Shown piece by piece: positions 18,252 to 26,236 of a stretch of 64,000 bases of DNA. Position 1 is the first letter of the stretch. Every line of letters begins with the position of its first letter. Position numbers and translations under genes: made by a program. The notes under the pieces were generated by a model. It saw only the letters and a list, made by a program, of their open reading frames with translations, had not been told where the DNA came from and ran no database searches. This stretch comes from CAVQBJ01 sp963724405. GTDB lineage: Bacteria > Actinomycetota > Thermoleophilia > Solirubrobacterales > Solirubrobacteraceae. Location of the stretch: positions 62,001 through 126,000 of the forward strand of contig CAVRUQ010000012.1 of NCBI GenBank assembly GCA_963724405.1. The letters run 5' to 3'.

Positions 18252-18349
18252 TGTGATCGACTCTCCCGCGATCGCGACCGAGGCGACTCGATGAATCCCC
18301 CTCGCCCGCGACGTCTACTGTGTGCAACCCGCGACACGGGGAGGACCGA

Positions 18350-18691
18350 ATGCCCGGACACGACCGCCTGAAGCTCGTCCGCGACGCCTATGGCGCCTAC
18401 CAGTCCGGCGATCGACGCGTGATCGAGGAGCTCCTGAGCGACGACTTCACGTTCTTCAGTCCGGCAGACGTCGGAATCGATCGCGACCGGTATTTCGAGC
18501 GCTGCTGGCCGAACGCGCAGCTGATCGCTGACTTCGAGTTCACGCGCCTGATCGAGAGCGGTGACGAGGTCGTGGTCACGTATCAGTGCGCGAGGACCGA
18601 CGGCAGCCGATTCCGCAACACAGAGGTGTTCACGTTCGACCGCGAGCGGATCCGCCAGGTCGAGGTGTACTTCGGGTGGAATCTCGAGTGA
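18350..18691 (+). CDS. SnoaL/NTF2-like small protein
   Basis: 113 residues with the cone-shaped NTF2-like alpha+beta pattern (an N-terminal helix with DAYGAYQSGD, then strands ending in VEVYFGW). Members include ester cyclases, hydratases and ligand-binding proteins, and the residues here do not settle which. The start is supported by GGGGAGG about 5 nt upstream of the ATG. It is separated from the synthase operon by about 100 bp and is probably a separate transcription unit. Confidence 0.75.
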   Translation: MPGHDRLKLVRDAYGAYQSGDRRVIEELLSDDFTFFSPADVGIDRDRYFERCWPNAQLIADFEFTRLIESGDEVVVTYQCARTDGSRFRNTEVFTFDRERIRQVEVYFGWNLE

Positions 18692-18856
18692 AGGCCACGA
18701 CGCCAAGCACGCCGCCCGTCGCACCCATCCCGCGCCCCGCCTCAGGCTAAGCTCGCAACCGGCACCCCGCTCCCGAGCCCTGGACGACCCGCCATCGCAC
18801 CCGCACACGACACCCGGCCGACCGCGATCGCCGCGGAGCGCCTGGCCGCCTGAGCG

Positions 18857-19351
18857 GTGGACGGGCCGACGGTCGCCACGATCGGGGTGTACGGCTGGAC
18901 CGCCGAGGCGTTCCTCGACGCCCTCGCCGAGGCCGATGTCGCGCTGCTGATCGACGTGCGTCAACGTCGCGGCGTGCGCGGGCCGGAGTACTCGTGGGCC
19001 AACTCGACGAGGCTCCGGGCGACGCTCGCGCGGGCCGGAGTCGCCTACAGCCACCGCATCGAGCTCGCACCCACGACCGAGCTGCGCCACCTGCAGTACG
19101 CGGCCGACGCTCGGGCCGGAGTCGGCAAGCGCTCGCGGAAGGAGCTCGCACCCGAGTACCGCGAGCGCTACACCCGCGAGATCCTCGACCGGGCCGACCT
19201 CGGGGCGATGGTGCTCCAGATGCCCGACGAGCACGCCTCCGCGTTGTTCTGTGTCGAACGCGAGCCGGAGACCTGCCACCGTTCGATCGTCGCCGAGCGT
19301 CTGGCCGTGCGCTTCGACGCGCGGGTGTTCCACATCCTCCCGCCGTCCTGA
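18857..19351 (+). CDS. DUF488 family protein
   Basis: 164 residues. It begins with the DUF488 pattern of a strand followed by LIDVRxxRGVRGPEYS and ends with the conserved ETCHRSIVAE motif. The biochemical function of DUF488 is unknown; the conserved Cys-His-Arg suggests a catalytic or nucleic-acid-related site. GTG start with no obvious ribosome-binding site. The 165 bp before it holds nothing I can name. Confidence 0.8.
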   Translation: MDGPTVATIGVYGWTAEAFLDALAEADVALLIDVRQRRGVRGPEYSWANSTRLRATLARAGVAYSHRIELAPTTELRHLQYAADARAGVGKRSRKELAPEYRERYTREILDRADLGAMVLQMPDEHASALFCVEREPETCHRSIVAERLAVRFDARVFHILPPS

Positions 19352-19382
19352 GCGGCGAACCGGGGCCGCCCGGGTGCCGGCT

Positions 19383-20741
19383 TCAGGCCGAGACGGCCGC
19401 CGGCTGGCGCGGCGCCGGGGGCGGACCGCCGGCGACGACTCGCGGACGGACGCGCACCCGCGTGCCGTGTCGCGGCGAGAACGTCACGTTGCGCCGCGTC
19501 ACTCGCTCGGCGCGCGTACCGACGGCGCTCAGCTCCAGCTCACGCAGCATCACCCGCAGCACGACGCGCATCTCCAACTCGGCGAAGGCGGCGCCGAGGC
19601 AACGGCGCACCCCGCCGCCGAACGGGATCCACCCGTAGGTCGTCGGCGGACGATCGAGGAAGCGCTCGGGACGGAACGCGTACGGCTCCGGATACAGGTC
19701 GGGCCGCGTGTGGGTGAGCCAGATCGCCGGCGAGACGTCGGTTCCGGCCGGGAGCGTCACGCCGCCGGCGTCAAGCTCGGTCCCGAGCCGGCGCCCCGCG
19801 AGCGGCACGACCGGCCGCAGGCGCAGCGACTCCCAGGTCACGGCGCGCAGATACTCGTCGCCCGCGCCCTCGTCGAGCTCGGCCGTCAGCCGGGCCAGGG
19901 CCGCCGGATGGCGCAGGAGCAGATCGAAGGTCCACGCGAGCGCCGTCGCCGTCGTCTCGTGACCGGCGAGCAGGAGCGTGATGAGCTGATCGCGGAGCTC
20001 GCGATCGCCCATGCCCTCGCCGTCCTCGAAGCGCGCGGCGACGAGCAGCGAGAGGATGTCCTCGCGCTGCGCGACGGTCTCGTCGGCTCGTCGCTCGGCG
20101 ATCTCCGCGAGCAGGAGCTCGTCGATCGCCCCGCTGACCTCGGCCAGCCTGGCAAACGGTCCGGGGCGGCCGGACCGGCGCGCGAGCAGCACCCGCAGCT
20201 GCATCGAGAACGAAGACGTGCCGGCGATCAGCTGGGGCAGTAGCCGGCTGAGCGCCGCCCGCCGCTGCGGATCGGTGACGCCGAACACGGTGCGCAGGAT
20301 CACCTCGAGCGTGATCGCCTGCATGTGCGGATGCAGGGCGAACCCGCGGTCTCGCGGCCAGGCCGCGATCTCACGCTCGGTGATCTCCTCGATCGTCGTC
20401 TCGTACGCGCGCAGGCGCTCGCCGTGAAACGGCGGCAGCATCAGCCGCCGCCGCTGCAGGTGCTCATCGCCCTCGAGCAACAGGACCGACTGCGCGCCCA
20501 TGATCGGGCGGAGGTTGATCGTCCGTCCCGGCGGCAGCCCGTGCTCGCGCTCGGTGTACAGGGCGCGGATCACCTCCGGGTCCGACACCATCACGAGCGG
20601 CGTGCGAAAGCCCGTCAGCATGACGCTGAAGTTGTCGCCGAGGCGCCGCCGGCACGACTCCATGAACGAGATCGGGCGGATCATCCAGCGCGCGGTCTGG
20701 AGCGCCGGCGGCTCCGGCACCGCGGGTAGCAGCGTGCTCAC
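19383..20741 (-). CDS. Cytochrome P450
   Basis: 452 residues, normal bacterial P450 length. The I-helix oxygen-binding motif AGHETTATA, the K-helix ExxR (ESLRLRP) and the heme loop FGGGVRRCLG with ligand Cys381 are all present. It is a soluble class I enzyme that needs a ferredoxin/reductase, neither of which is encoded nearby. The substrate cannot be predicted. The GTG at 20741 is preferred because the upstream in-frame extension looks non-coding and 452 residues fits the family. Confidence 0.92.
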   Translation of the reverse strand: MSTLLPAVPEPPALQTARWMIRPISFMESCRRRLGDNFSVMLTGFRTPLVMVSDPEVIRALYTEREHGLPPGRTINLRPIMGAQSVLLLEGDEHLQRRRLMLPPFHGERLRAYETTIEEITEREIAAWPRDRGFALHPHMQAITLEVILRTVFGVTDPQRRAALSRLLPQLIAGTSSFSMQLRVLLARRSGRPGPFARLAEVSGAIDELLLAEIAERRADETVAQREDILSLLVAARFEDGEGMGDRELRDQLITLLLAGHETTATALAWTFDLLLRHPAALARLTAELDEGAGDEYLRAVTWESLRLRPVVPLAGRRLGTELDAGGVTLPAGTDVSPAIWLTHTRPDLYPEPYAFRPERFLDRPPTTYGWIPFGGGVRRCLGAAFAELEMRVVLRVMLRELELSAVGTRAERVTRRNVTFSPRHGTRVRVRPRVVAGGPPPAPRQPAAVSA

Positions 20742-20867
20742 GACGCACAGCCTCGCAGGTTCGGGCCGCCGTGCCCCATCCGCGCCCGGCAGACGCACCC
20801 GACGCCGCGTCCGACGGCGGTGAGTCGCGAGCGCCTGAACGCCGGCGCAGCCCGGCCCGCTGCGCGC

Positions 20868-20873
20868 TAGGCT
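20868..20873 (+). promoter_or_regulatory. Candidate -10 box for leaderless aldo/keto reductase mRNA
   Basis: TAGGCT lies 8 nt before the ATG at 20882, with no ribosome-binding site between. This fits transcription starting at the start codon. Confidence 0.45.
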
Positions 20874-20881
20874 GGCGCGCG

Positions 20882-21904
20882 ATGGAGCTTCGCCCGCTCG
20901 GCCGCACCGGCGTTCAGGTCAGTCCGCTCTGCCTCGGAGCGATGATGTTCGGCGCCTGGGGCAACACCGATCACGCCGACTGCATCCGGATGATCCATCG
21001 CGCGCTCGACGCCGGGATCAACTTCATCGACACCGCCGACGTGTACTCACGCGGCGAGTCGGAGGAGATCGTCGGCAAGGCGCTCGAGGGCGGCCGGCGC
21101 GACCACGTCGTGCTCGCCACCAAGGTGCACGGCCGGATGGGCGACGACGCCAACGAGTACGGCAACTCGCGGCGCTGGATCACGCGCGAGGTCGACAACA
21201 GCCTGCGCCGCCTGCGCACCGACTGGATCGACCTCTACCAGATCCACCGCCCGGAGCCCGACACCGACATCGACGATACGCTCGGCGCGCTGACCGACCT
21301 CGTGCGGGCCGGCAAGGTGCGCTCGATCGGCTCCTCGACGTTTCCGCCCAGCGCCATCGTCGAGGCGCAGTGGGCGGCCGATCGGCGCGGTCGCGAGCGC
21401 TTCGTCTGCGAGCAGCCGCCGTACTCGATCCTGGCGCGCGGTGTCGAGGCCGACGTGCTCCCGACCTGCGCGCGCTACGGCATGGGCGTGATCCCCTGGA
21501 GTCCGCTCGGCGGCGGCTGGCTGTCCGGTCGCTGGCGTCGCGACGGCGCCGATCTCACGTCCCGGCGCGCAGCGATGCTCCCGCAGCGTTACGACCTCTC
21601 GCTTCCCGCCAACCAGCGCAAGCTCGACGCCGCCGAGGCGCTCGCGCAGCTTGCGGAGGAGACCGGTGTCTCGCTCATCCATCTCGCGCTGGCCTGGGTC
21701 ATCCGCCACCCGTCGGTCACCGCGGCGATCATCGGCCCGCGGACGATGGAGCACCTCGAGTCACAGCTCGGCGCCAGCGAGGTGCACCTGTCCGACGAAG
21801 TGCTCGACCGGATCGACGAGATCGTGCCCCCGGGGGTGAACGTCAGCCCGACCGACGCCGGTTGGGAGAACCCGGCGCTCGCCCCGGCGGCGCGCCGGCG
21901 CTGA
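20882..21904 (+). CDS. Aldo/keto reductase
   Basis: 340 residues forming a TIM barrel of the voltage-channel beta-subunit/YhdN-like type. The catalytic tetrad is visible: Asp50 and Tyr55 in DTADVY, Lys81 in ATKVHG, His122 in YQIHRP. It would reduce aldehydes or ketones with NADPH. There is no ribosome-binding site, but a -10-like box sits 8 nt upstream of the ATG. It runs divergently from the P450, about 140 bp away. Substrate unknown. Confidence 0.9.
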   Translation: MELRPLGRTGVQVSPLCLGAMMFGAWGNTDHADCIRMIHRALDAGINFIDTADVYSRGESEEIVGKALEGGRRDHVVLATKVHGRMGDDANEYGNSRRWITREVDNSLRRLRTDWIDLYQIHRPEPDTDIDDTLGALTDLVRAGKVRSIGSSTFPPSAIVEAQWAADRRGRERFVCEQPPYSILARGVEADVLPTCARYGMGVIPWSPLGGGWLSGRWRRDGADLTSRRAAMLPQRYDLSLPANQRKLDAAEALAQLAEETGVSLIHLALAWVIRHPSVTAAIIGPRTMEHLESQLGASEVHLSDEVLDRIDEIVPPGVNVSPTDAGWENPALAPAARRR

Positions 21905-21917
21905 CCGGCGCCGTCAG
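21901..21917. terminator. Hairpin shared by convergent genes
   Basis: CTGAC/GTCAG stem around CGGCGCC. The stem contains the stop codons of both convergent genes. Weak stem and no U tract. Confidence 0.3.
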
Positions 21918-23014
21918 GTCCCCTCGAGCACGCGCGCCGGCTTCATGCGCGTCACCCGCCAGGCCGGGAAGATGCCGCCGAGAACGCCGATCGCGATCCC
22001 GATCAGCAGCCCGCGCCCGAGCACCCAGGCGGTCACCTGCGGCGAGATGTACGCCCCGACGCCGAGCGCGTTGACGAGCAGGCTGCCGCCGAAGACGCCG
22101 AGCAGCAGCCCGAATCCCGCCCCGACCACGCTCACGACGACCCCCTCGCCGAGGACGAGGACCGCGACGCGCGACGGCGCCCAGCCGACGGTGCCGAGCA
22201 GCCCGAGCTCGACCTGGCGCTCGGCGATCGACATCGCCATCGTGTTGGCGACGCTCAGCGCGCCGACGAGCAGCGCGACGGCGGCGATGATCAGGATCGC
22301 CTTCGAGATGAGCACGCCGTTCGCCCCCGCGCGCAGGGCCTGATCCGCGTCGGTGATGACCTGCAGGCCCGGGGTGCTGCGCGTGACGGCTAGGGCGGTC
22401 GTCGCGGCGATGGCGTTCGGCGCCACCCGGACGACGATGTCGGTCTCCTCGTCGGGCAGCCCGGCCAGGCGCCGGGCGGTGGCGAGGCCGACGACCGCTC
22501 CGAGATCCTCGAACGTGATGCCGGAGTGATAGATGCCGGCGATGCGCAGCGGATGTCCCTTGACGACCAACGTGTCACCGGGTCGCAGGTTGAGCATCGT
22601 CGCGAGCCGGTCGCCGACGACCACCTGACCCTCGGGCGCTCGGCCACCGCTCGTGAGGACGAGCGCCTGGGAGAAGAAGCCCGAGGGATCGGCCCCGAAG
22701 ACGATCGCCGAGGGATCGGCGTGGACCGCGTCGGGCATCAGCACGAGGGGAGTGGCGGCGGCCACGTCGTGGCGGGCCGCGATCCGGGTGACGAGCGCGG
22801 CGGGCAGGATCGACGCCGTCGGATCGGAGACGTTCGCCTGGAAGACCCCGAAGTCCGAGCGGCCGAGGTGGACGAGCTGACCGGCGGTCCGGTCGAGCCC
22901 GTTGGTGAACGCGAGCAACGCGACCACCATCCCCACGCCGACCGCGATCCCGAACGCGGTGAACGCGGTGCGCGCGCGGCGGCGCAGGAGGTTGGTGGAG
23001 ATGATGCCGAGCAC
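21914..23014 (-). CDS. MacB/FtsX-type ABC transporter permease
   Basis: 366 residues with one N-terminal membrane helix, a large extracytoplasmic MacB-like core domain (~40-240) and three C-terminal helices of the FtsX domain, ending in the typical FPAWRVTRMKPARVLEGT tail. It is 14 nt downstream of its ATPase gene. MacB/LolCDE-like pairs move lipoproteins, peptides or antibiotics, or act mechanically on envelope proteins rather than as import channels. The substrate is not evident. Confidence 0.9.
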   Translation of the reverse strand: MLGIISTNLLRRRARTAFTAFGIAVGVGMVVALLAFTNGLDRTAGQLVHLGRSDFGVFQANVSDPTASILPAALVTRIAARHDVAAATPLVLMPDAVHADPSAIVFGADPSGFFSQALVLTSGGRAPEGQVVVGDRLATMLNLRPGDTLVVKGHPLRIAGIYHSGITFEDLGAVVGLATARRLAGLPDEETDIVVRVAPNAIAATTALAVTRSTPGLQVITDADQALRAGANGVLISKAILIIAAVALLVGALSVANTMAMSIAERQVELGLLGTVGWAPSRVAVLVLGEGVVVSVVGAGFGLLLGVFGGSLLVNALGVGAYISPQVTAWVLGRGLLIGIAIGVLGGIFPAWRVTRMKPARVLEGT

Positions 23015-23028
23015 GTCGACCGATCAGC

Positions 23029-23745
23029 TCACGCGGGCTCGCGCGCGGCCGCGCCGACGCCGGGGACGTCGGCCGTCGAGCCGTTCACGACGCCGTCGGT
23101 GACGCTGATCGAGCGGTCGGCCCGGGCCCCGACCTGGGCGTCGTAGCTCACCACGATCACGGTCATGCCGAGTTCGTCGCGCAACCGGAAGATGAGGTCG
23201 AGGACGATCTCCGACGTCGTCGAGTCGAGCGCGCCGGTCGGCTCGTCGGCCAGCAGCAGCCGCGGCCGGTTGGCGAGCGCGCGGGCGATCGCCACGCGCT
23301 GGCGCTCGCCGCCGGACAGCTCGGCCGGCACGTGTTCGGCTCGATCGGCGAGGCCGACGTCGGCCAGCAGCTCGAGCGCGCGACGACTGCGCTCCTTGCG
23401 CGACACGCCGGCCCCGATGAGGGGCACCTCGACGTTCGCGCGAGCGGTGAGCGACGGCAGCAGCAGGTGGCGCTGGAACACGAACCCGACGACCTCGCGG
23501 CGCGCGCGGGCCAGGTGCCGCTGCTTCCAAAGGGGCCGGCCGTCGATGAGCACGCGACCGGTGTCGGGCTGCTCGAGTCCGCCCATGAGGCCGAGGAGCG
23601 TCGTCTTACCCGACCCCGACCGGCCCGTGACGGCGACCGCCTCGCCGCCGAACACGCGCAGCGAGGCGTCCTTGAGCGCCGTCACCGTGCCGAACCGCTT
23701 GCCGGCGTGCTCGACGAGGACCTCGGCACCGCGTGCGGGAGTCAT
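23029..23745 (-). CDS. ABC transporter ATP-binding protein (MacB/LolD type)
   Basis: 238 residues. Walker A GRSGSGKTT, signature LSGGERQR, Walker B LLLADEP and the D-loop are normal. The switch (H-loop) position reads VVSYDAQ instead of the usual V-T-H-D, so Tyr201 replaces the conserved His. It powers the FtsX-type permease encoded next. Its ATG overlaps the stop of a 23-codon ORF (ATGA), suggesting translational coupling. Confidence 0.92.
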   Translation of the reverse strand: MTPARGAEVLVEHAGKRFGTVTALKDASLRVFGGEAVAVTGRSGSGKTTLLGLMGGLEQPDTGRVLIDGRPLWKQRHLARARREVVGFVFQRHLLLPSLTARANVEVPLIGAGVSRKERSRRALELLADVGLADRAEHVPAELSGGERQRVAIARALANRPRLLLADEPTGALDSTTSEIVLDLIFRLRDELGMTVIVVSYDAQVGARADRSISVTDGVVNGSTADVPGVGAAAREPA

Positions 23746-23813
23746 TTCGTGACGGCGACGAGATCGAGGGCGACGAGGAGGCTGAGCATCGCCGTCGTCA
23801 GGGAGCGCCGCAT
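23742..23813 (-). CDS. Possible 23-residue hydrophobic leader peptide
   Basis: ATG at 23813 encodes a peptide with a basic start (MRRSL), a hydrophobic middle (MLSLLVALDLVAV) and a terminal Lys. Its TGA overlaps the ATPase start. AGAGG lies about 6 nt upstream as a possible ribosome-binding site. It could be a one-helix membrane peptide or simply a coupling ORF. Too short to establish by sequence alone. Confidence 0.4.
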   Translation of the reverse strand: MRRSLTTAMLSLLVALDLVAVTK

Positions 23814-23819
23814 GATGGC

Positions 23820-23832
23820 CTCTAGCTTAGAG
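23820..23832. promoter_or_regulatory. Inverted repeat upstream of ABC operon
   Basis: CTCTA-GCT-TAGAG, a perfect 5-bp inverted repeat and locally AT-richer than its surroundings, 7 nt before the small ORF. It could be an operator or part of the ribosome-binding region. Confidence 0.3.
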
Positions 23833-23867
23833 CGCCGGCCGACGCCGACAAGTCGGTTGGCGGCCCG

Positions 23868-24119
23868 TCATCGGGCCTGCGGAGGTACGCGCGTGAACAG
23901 CTCCGCGGTGGAACCGGCGGCGAGGTCGAGCGCGAGCGCCGGGCCACGCCGGCGCCCCCGGCGCACCGACAGCTCGTGGTATCCGGGCCACGTCTCGATC
24001 GTCAGGTCGCCGCCGTTGCGCACCTGCCCGGCGACCTCCCCGTCGAGCACGACGTCGAACGCCCCCTCCCCCCGGAAGGTCCGCGCGCGACGGAGCGTGA
24101 TCCGTGCCGATCCGTCCAT
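23868..24119 (-). CDS. Small hypothetical protein, beta-rich
   Basis: 83 residues with alternating hydrophobic strands (FDVVLDGEVAGQVRNGGDLTIETWPGYHELSVRRG), resembling the small beta-sandwich pattern of PEGA/DUF-type modules that present a ligand or protein surface. No signal peptide or catalytic motif. An ATG 21 nt upstream (24140) is possible. Function unknown. Confidence 0.55.
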   Translation of the reverse strand: MDGSARITLRRARTFRGEGAFDVVLDGEVAGQVRNGGDLTIETWPGYHELSVRRGRRRGPALALDLAAGSTAELFTRVPPQAR

Positions 24120-24172
24120 CACCGCGGAATCTACCCGCATCCGCCTCCGCCGGCCACAGCGGCGCCCGTCGG

Positions 24173-24706
24173 TCAGGCGTCGGCGAACCGGTCCCAGGGC
24201 CACGGGCGCGCGCTCCCGTAGCGCTCGATCGTCGGCCCGGCGAGCGGCGGGGTGACGCCGAGCAGCCCCGGCCCGATCCGCAGGCGCCGCGCGGGGAAGA
24301 TCCGCGCGAACGGGTCGGCGCGCACCGTCCACGCCGGAGCGCCGCGCCACGCGCTGAGGGCCCCCTCGAAGTGCGAGGCGTCCGAGAGCAGCGTCGTGAA
24401 GCAATCCGGAGCCGGTCCCGCGAGGATCTCGCGGCGGGCCTGCTGCACGGCCGGGTCGTCGAACAGCACGCGCATCCCGGCCGGCGCGAGCACGAGCGAG
24501 ACGTCGGCGCCCGCGCCGCGGCGGTCCAGGATTCGGATGTCAGCCCGCACCGCGTCGCGCGCCGGCCGGCCCCGGCGCGTCCAGGCCGCGAGCACTCCGG
24601 CCGGGCGGCCGTCCTCGTCGGCCGCGCTCGCCGCCGCGTCCGCGTCGGCGGGGGGCTCGCCGACGAGGGCGAGCCAGCACCAGCTCATCGCCGTGGGGGC
24701 GCTCAT
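24173..24706 (-). CDS. Hypothetical protein coupled to redoxin gene
   Basis: 177 residues with no domain I recognise. The N-terminal third is Ala/Asp-rich (possible MSWCWLALVGEPP strand), followed by an alpha/beta region. Its ATG overlaps the redoxin stop (ATGA), so the two are co-translated and may work together. Start could also be the second Met at 24688. Confidence 0.55.
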   Translation of the reverse strand: MSAPTAMSWCWLALVGEPPADADAAASAADEDGRPAGVLAAWTRRGRPARDAVRADIRILDRRGAGADVSLVLAPAGMRVLFDDPAVQQARREILAGPAPDCFTTLLSDASHFEGALSAWRGAPAWTVRADPFARIFPARRLRIGPGLLGVTPPLAGPTIERYGSARPWPWDRFADA

Positions 24707-25293
24707 CGCGCGGGCGCGTGCCAATCCTCGCGAATCGCCCGGGTGATCGCGCGCAGCCCCTGGCGGATCTCCTCGTTGGTCGGGCGTCCCCAGAACCAGT
24801 AGCCGTCGAACGCGGCGTGGATCGTCAGATCGGGATACAGACAGAACGCGGCGGGCACGTAGGGGTCGTGGACGGTGTCGGTCGTCTCGCGCAGGCGCAG
24901 CCGCGCCTGCGCGACGCGGTCGGGGTCCGAGAGGAAGGTCCAGCGAGCGCCGAGGCCGGCCCGAAACGCGGCGTTCGTATCCGGCGGGTCGACGCTGACC
25001 GATACGAAGCGGCAGTAGGCGACCTCGGCCTCCTCCTGGAGCGCCGCGAGCCGTCGCATGAAGGCCTGTTCCTTCGGGCACCACCACCCGCGGAAGAAAT
25101 GCAGGAAGGTCGGGTCGCCGGCCGCGATCTCGCTCAGTCGCCGGAGGTTCCGGCCGTGGTCGGGCAGCTCGAGGTCGACGAACGCGCGGCCCGGCGCGAG
25201 CTCGGGATGATCGGGGAACGGCGCGTCATCGGAGTCGGTGCCCGTCGGGCGCGCGCGCGGAGCCTGGGGGGTGTCGTGGGCGTCGGGCGCCAT
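24703..25293 (-). CDS. Redoxin (AhpC/TSA-like) family protein
   Basis: 196 residues with a thioredoxin fold: strand FLHFFRGWWCPKEQ carries a single Cys at the peroxiredoxin/TlpA active-site position, then VSVSVDPPDTNAAF and a late YPDLTIHAAF strand. It likely reduces peroxides or disulfides in the cytosol, since no signal peptide is seen. The first ~35 residues are low-complexity, so the true start could be further downstream. Operon with the following unknown gene. Confidence 0.78.
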   Translation of the reverse strand: MAPDAHDTPQAPRARPTGTDSDDAPFPDHPELAPGRAFVDLELPDHGRNLRRLSEIAAGDPTFLHFFRGWWCPKEQAFMRRLAALQEEAEVAYCRFVSVSVDPPDTNAAFRAGLGARWTFLSDPDRVAQARLRLRETTDTVHDPYVPAAFCLYPDLTIHAAFDGYWFWGRPTNEEIRQGLRAITRAIREDWHAPAR

Positions 25294-25378
25294 GCCCCAT
25301 CGTCGCGCGGGACGTGCGGGGCGTTACGCGCCGCCTCGGCGCCCGACCGCCGATCGAGCGCGCGGCCGCCGTTGCCCA

Positions 25379-25384
25379 TACAAT
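25379..25384 (+). promoter_or_regulatory. Candidate -10 box (TACAAT)
   Basis: TACAAT, about 90 nt upstream of the secreted-protein gene, is the best sigma70-like hexamer in the divergent region after the redoxin gene. No clear -35. Confidence 0.35.
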
Positions 25385-25471
25385 CGCGCCGCTCGGCACG
25401 CCGGATGGCCGCTCGAGCAACGGCAAGGCTCGCCAATCGAGCTCGAGCGAGACCACGGGGAAGGAGCCGGG

Positions 25472-26236
25472 ATGGCCACAGTCGCAGCACCCGCCGACGC
25501 GATCGCCGCCGCCCGGATCCGGCCACGCGTCGTCATCGCGGTCCTCGCCCTCCTCGGCGCCGCCGCGTTCGCGCTCTCCCCGCTCGCGCCCGCCGGGGCC
25601 GCGATCGGCACGCAGGTCACGCTGCACCTGCCCTCGCCGGTGGTCGTCTTCGGCCGGGCGCTCGTCGCCGGCGGCACGATCACGCGCGACGGCACCCCGG
25701 TCGCCGGGGTCGCAGTGGAGCTTCAGCTCAATCGCTATCCGTATCGCGGCTTTGTCGTCATCTCCAGCGCGCGCTCGGCGGCCGACGGCAGCTTCTCGTT
25801 CACCGGCGTGCGCCCGAGTCGTAACGCCCAGGTCAGGGTGGTGGAGGCCGGGGGCGCGGCGGCCCGGAGCGCGGCCGCGCAGGTCACGGTCGACCCGGCG
25901 GTCACGCTGAGCGCCCGCGTGCTCGGGCGCGGGCGCACGCTGCTCACCGCGACGGCCGTGCACACGAGGTCGTTCGGCTCGGCCCCGGTCGACGCGTACT
26001 GGTACGTGGCGCCGCGCGGCTCCCCGGACTTCCAGTTCGTCGCCGTGACCAAGACGCGCGAGGCGCGGCCCGGCGTCACGACGATGAGCGCCACGGTCGA
26101 CCCCCCGGCCCGGCACTTCTCCTTCCTCGTCTGCTTCGTGCCCGGTTGGGCGCGCGCGATGGGTCATCCCTCCGCGCGGCTGCCGTGTCGCGACCACGAC
26201 TTCGTCGCCCGGCGACCGGGGAGGTCGAGCCAATGA
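25472..26236 (+). CDS. Secreted protein with Ig-like/carboxypeptidase-regulatory-like fold
   Basis: 254 residues with an N-terminal signal or anchor helix (VVIAVLALLGAAAFALSPLAPAGA), then repeated beta-strand segments (AGGTITRDGTPVAGVAVELQLN, ADGSFSF) typical of CarboxypepD_reg/transthyretin-like surface modules. GGGGAAGGAG precedes the ATG. It overlaps the following beta-lactamase-like gene by ATGA, so the two envelope proteins are co-translated. Probably an adhesive or structural surface protein; no enzymatic motif. Confidence 0.7.
   Translation: MATVAAPADAIAAARIRPRVVIAVLALLGAAAFALSPLAPAGAAIGTQVTLHLPSPVVVFGRALVAGGTITRDGTPVAGVAVELQLNRYPYRGFVVISSARSAADGSFSFTGVRPSRNAQVRVVEAGGAAARSAAAQVTVDPAVTLSARVLGRGRTLLTATAVHTRSFGSAPVDAYWYVAPRGSPDFQFVAVTKTREARPGVTTMSATVDPPARHFSFLVCFVPGWARAMGHPSARLPCRDHDFVARRPGRSSQ

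Noticed and set aside
18267..18276. CGCGATCGCG palindrome, also at 47851-47860
   Set aside because: Resembles the HIP1 repeat, but two copies in 64 kb of GC-rich DNA can be chance.
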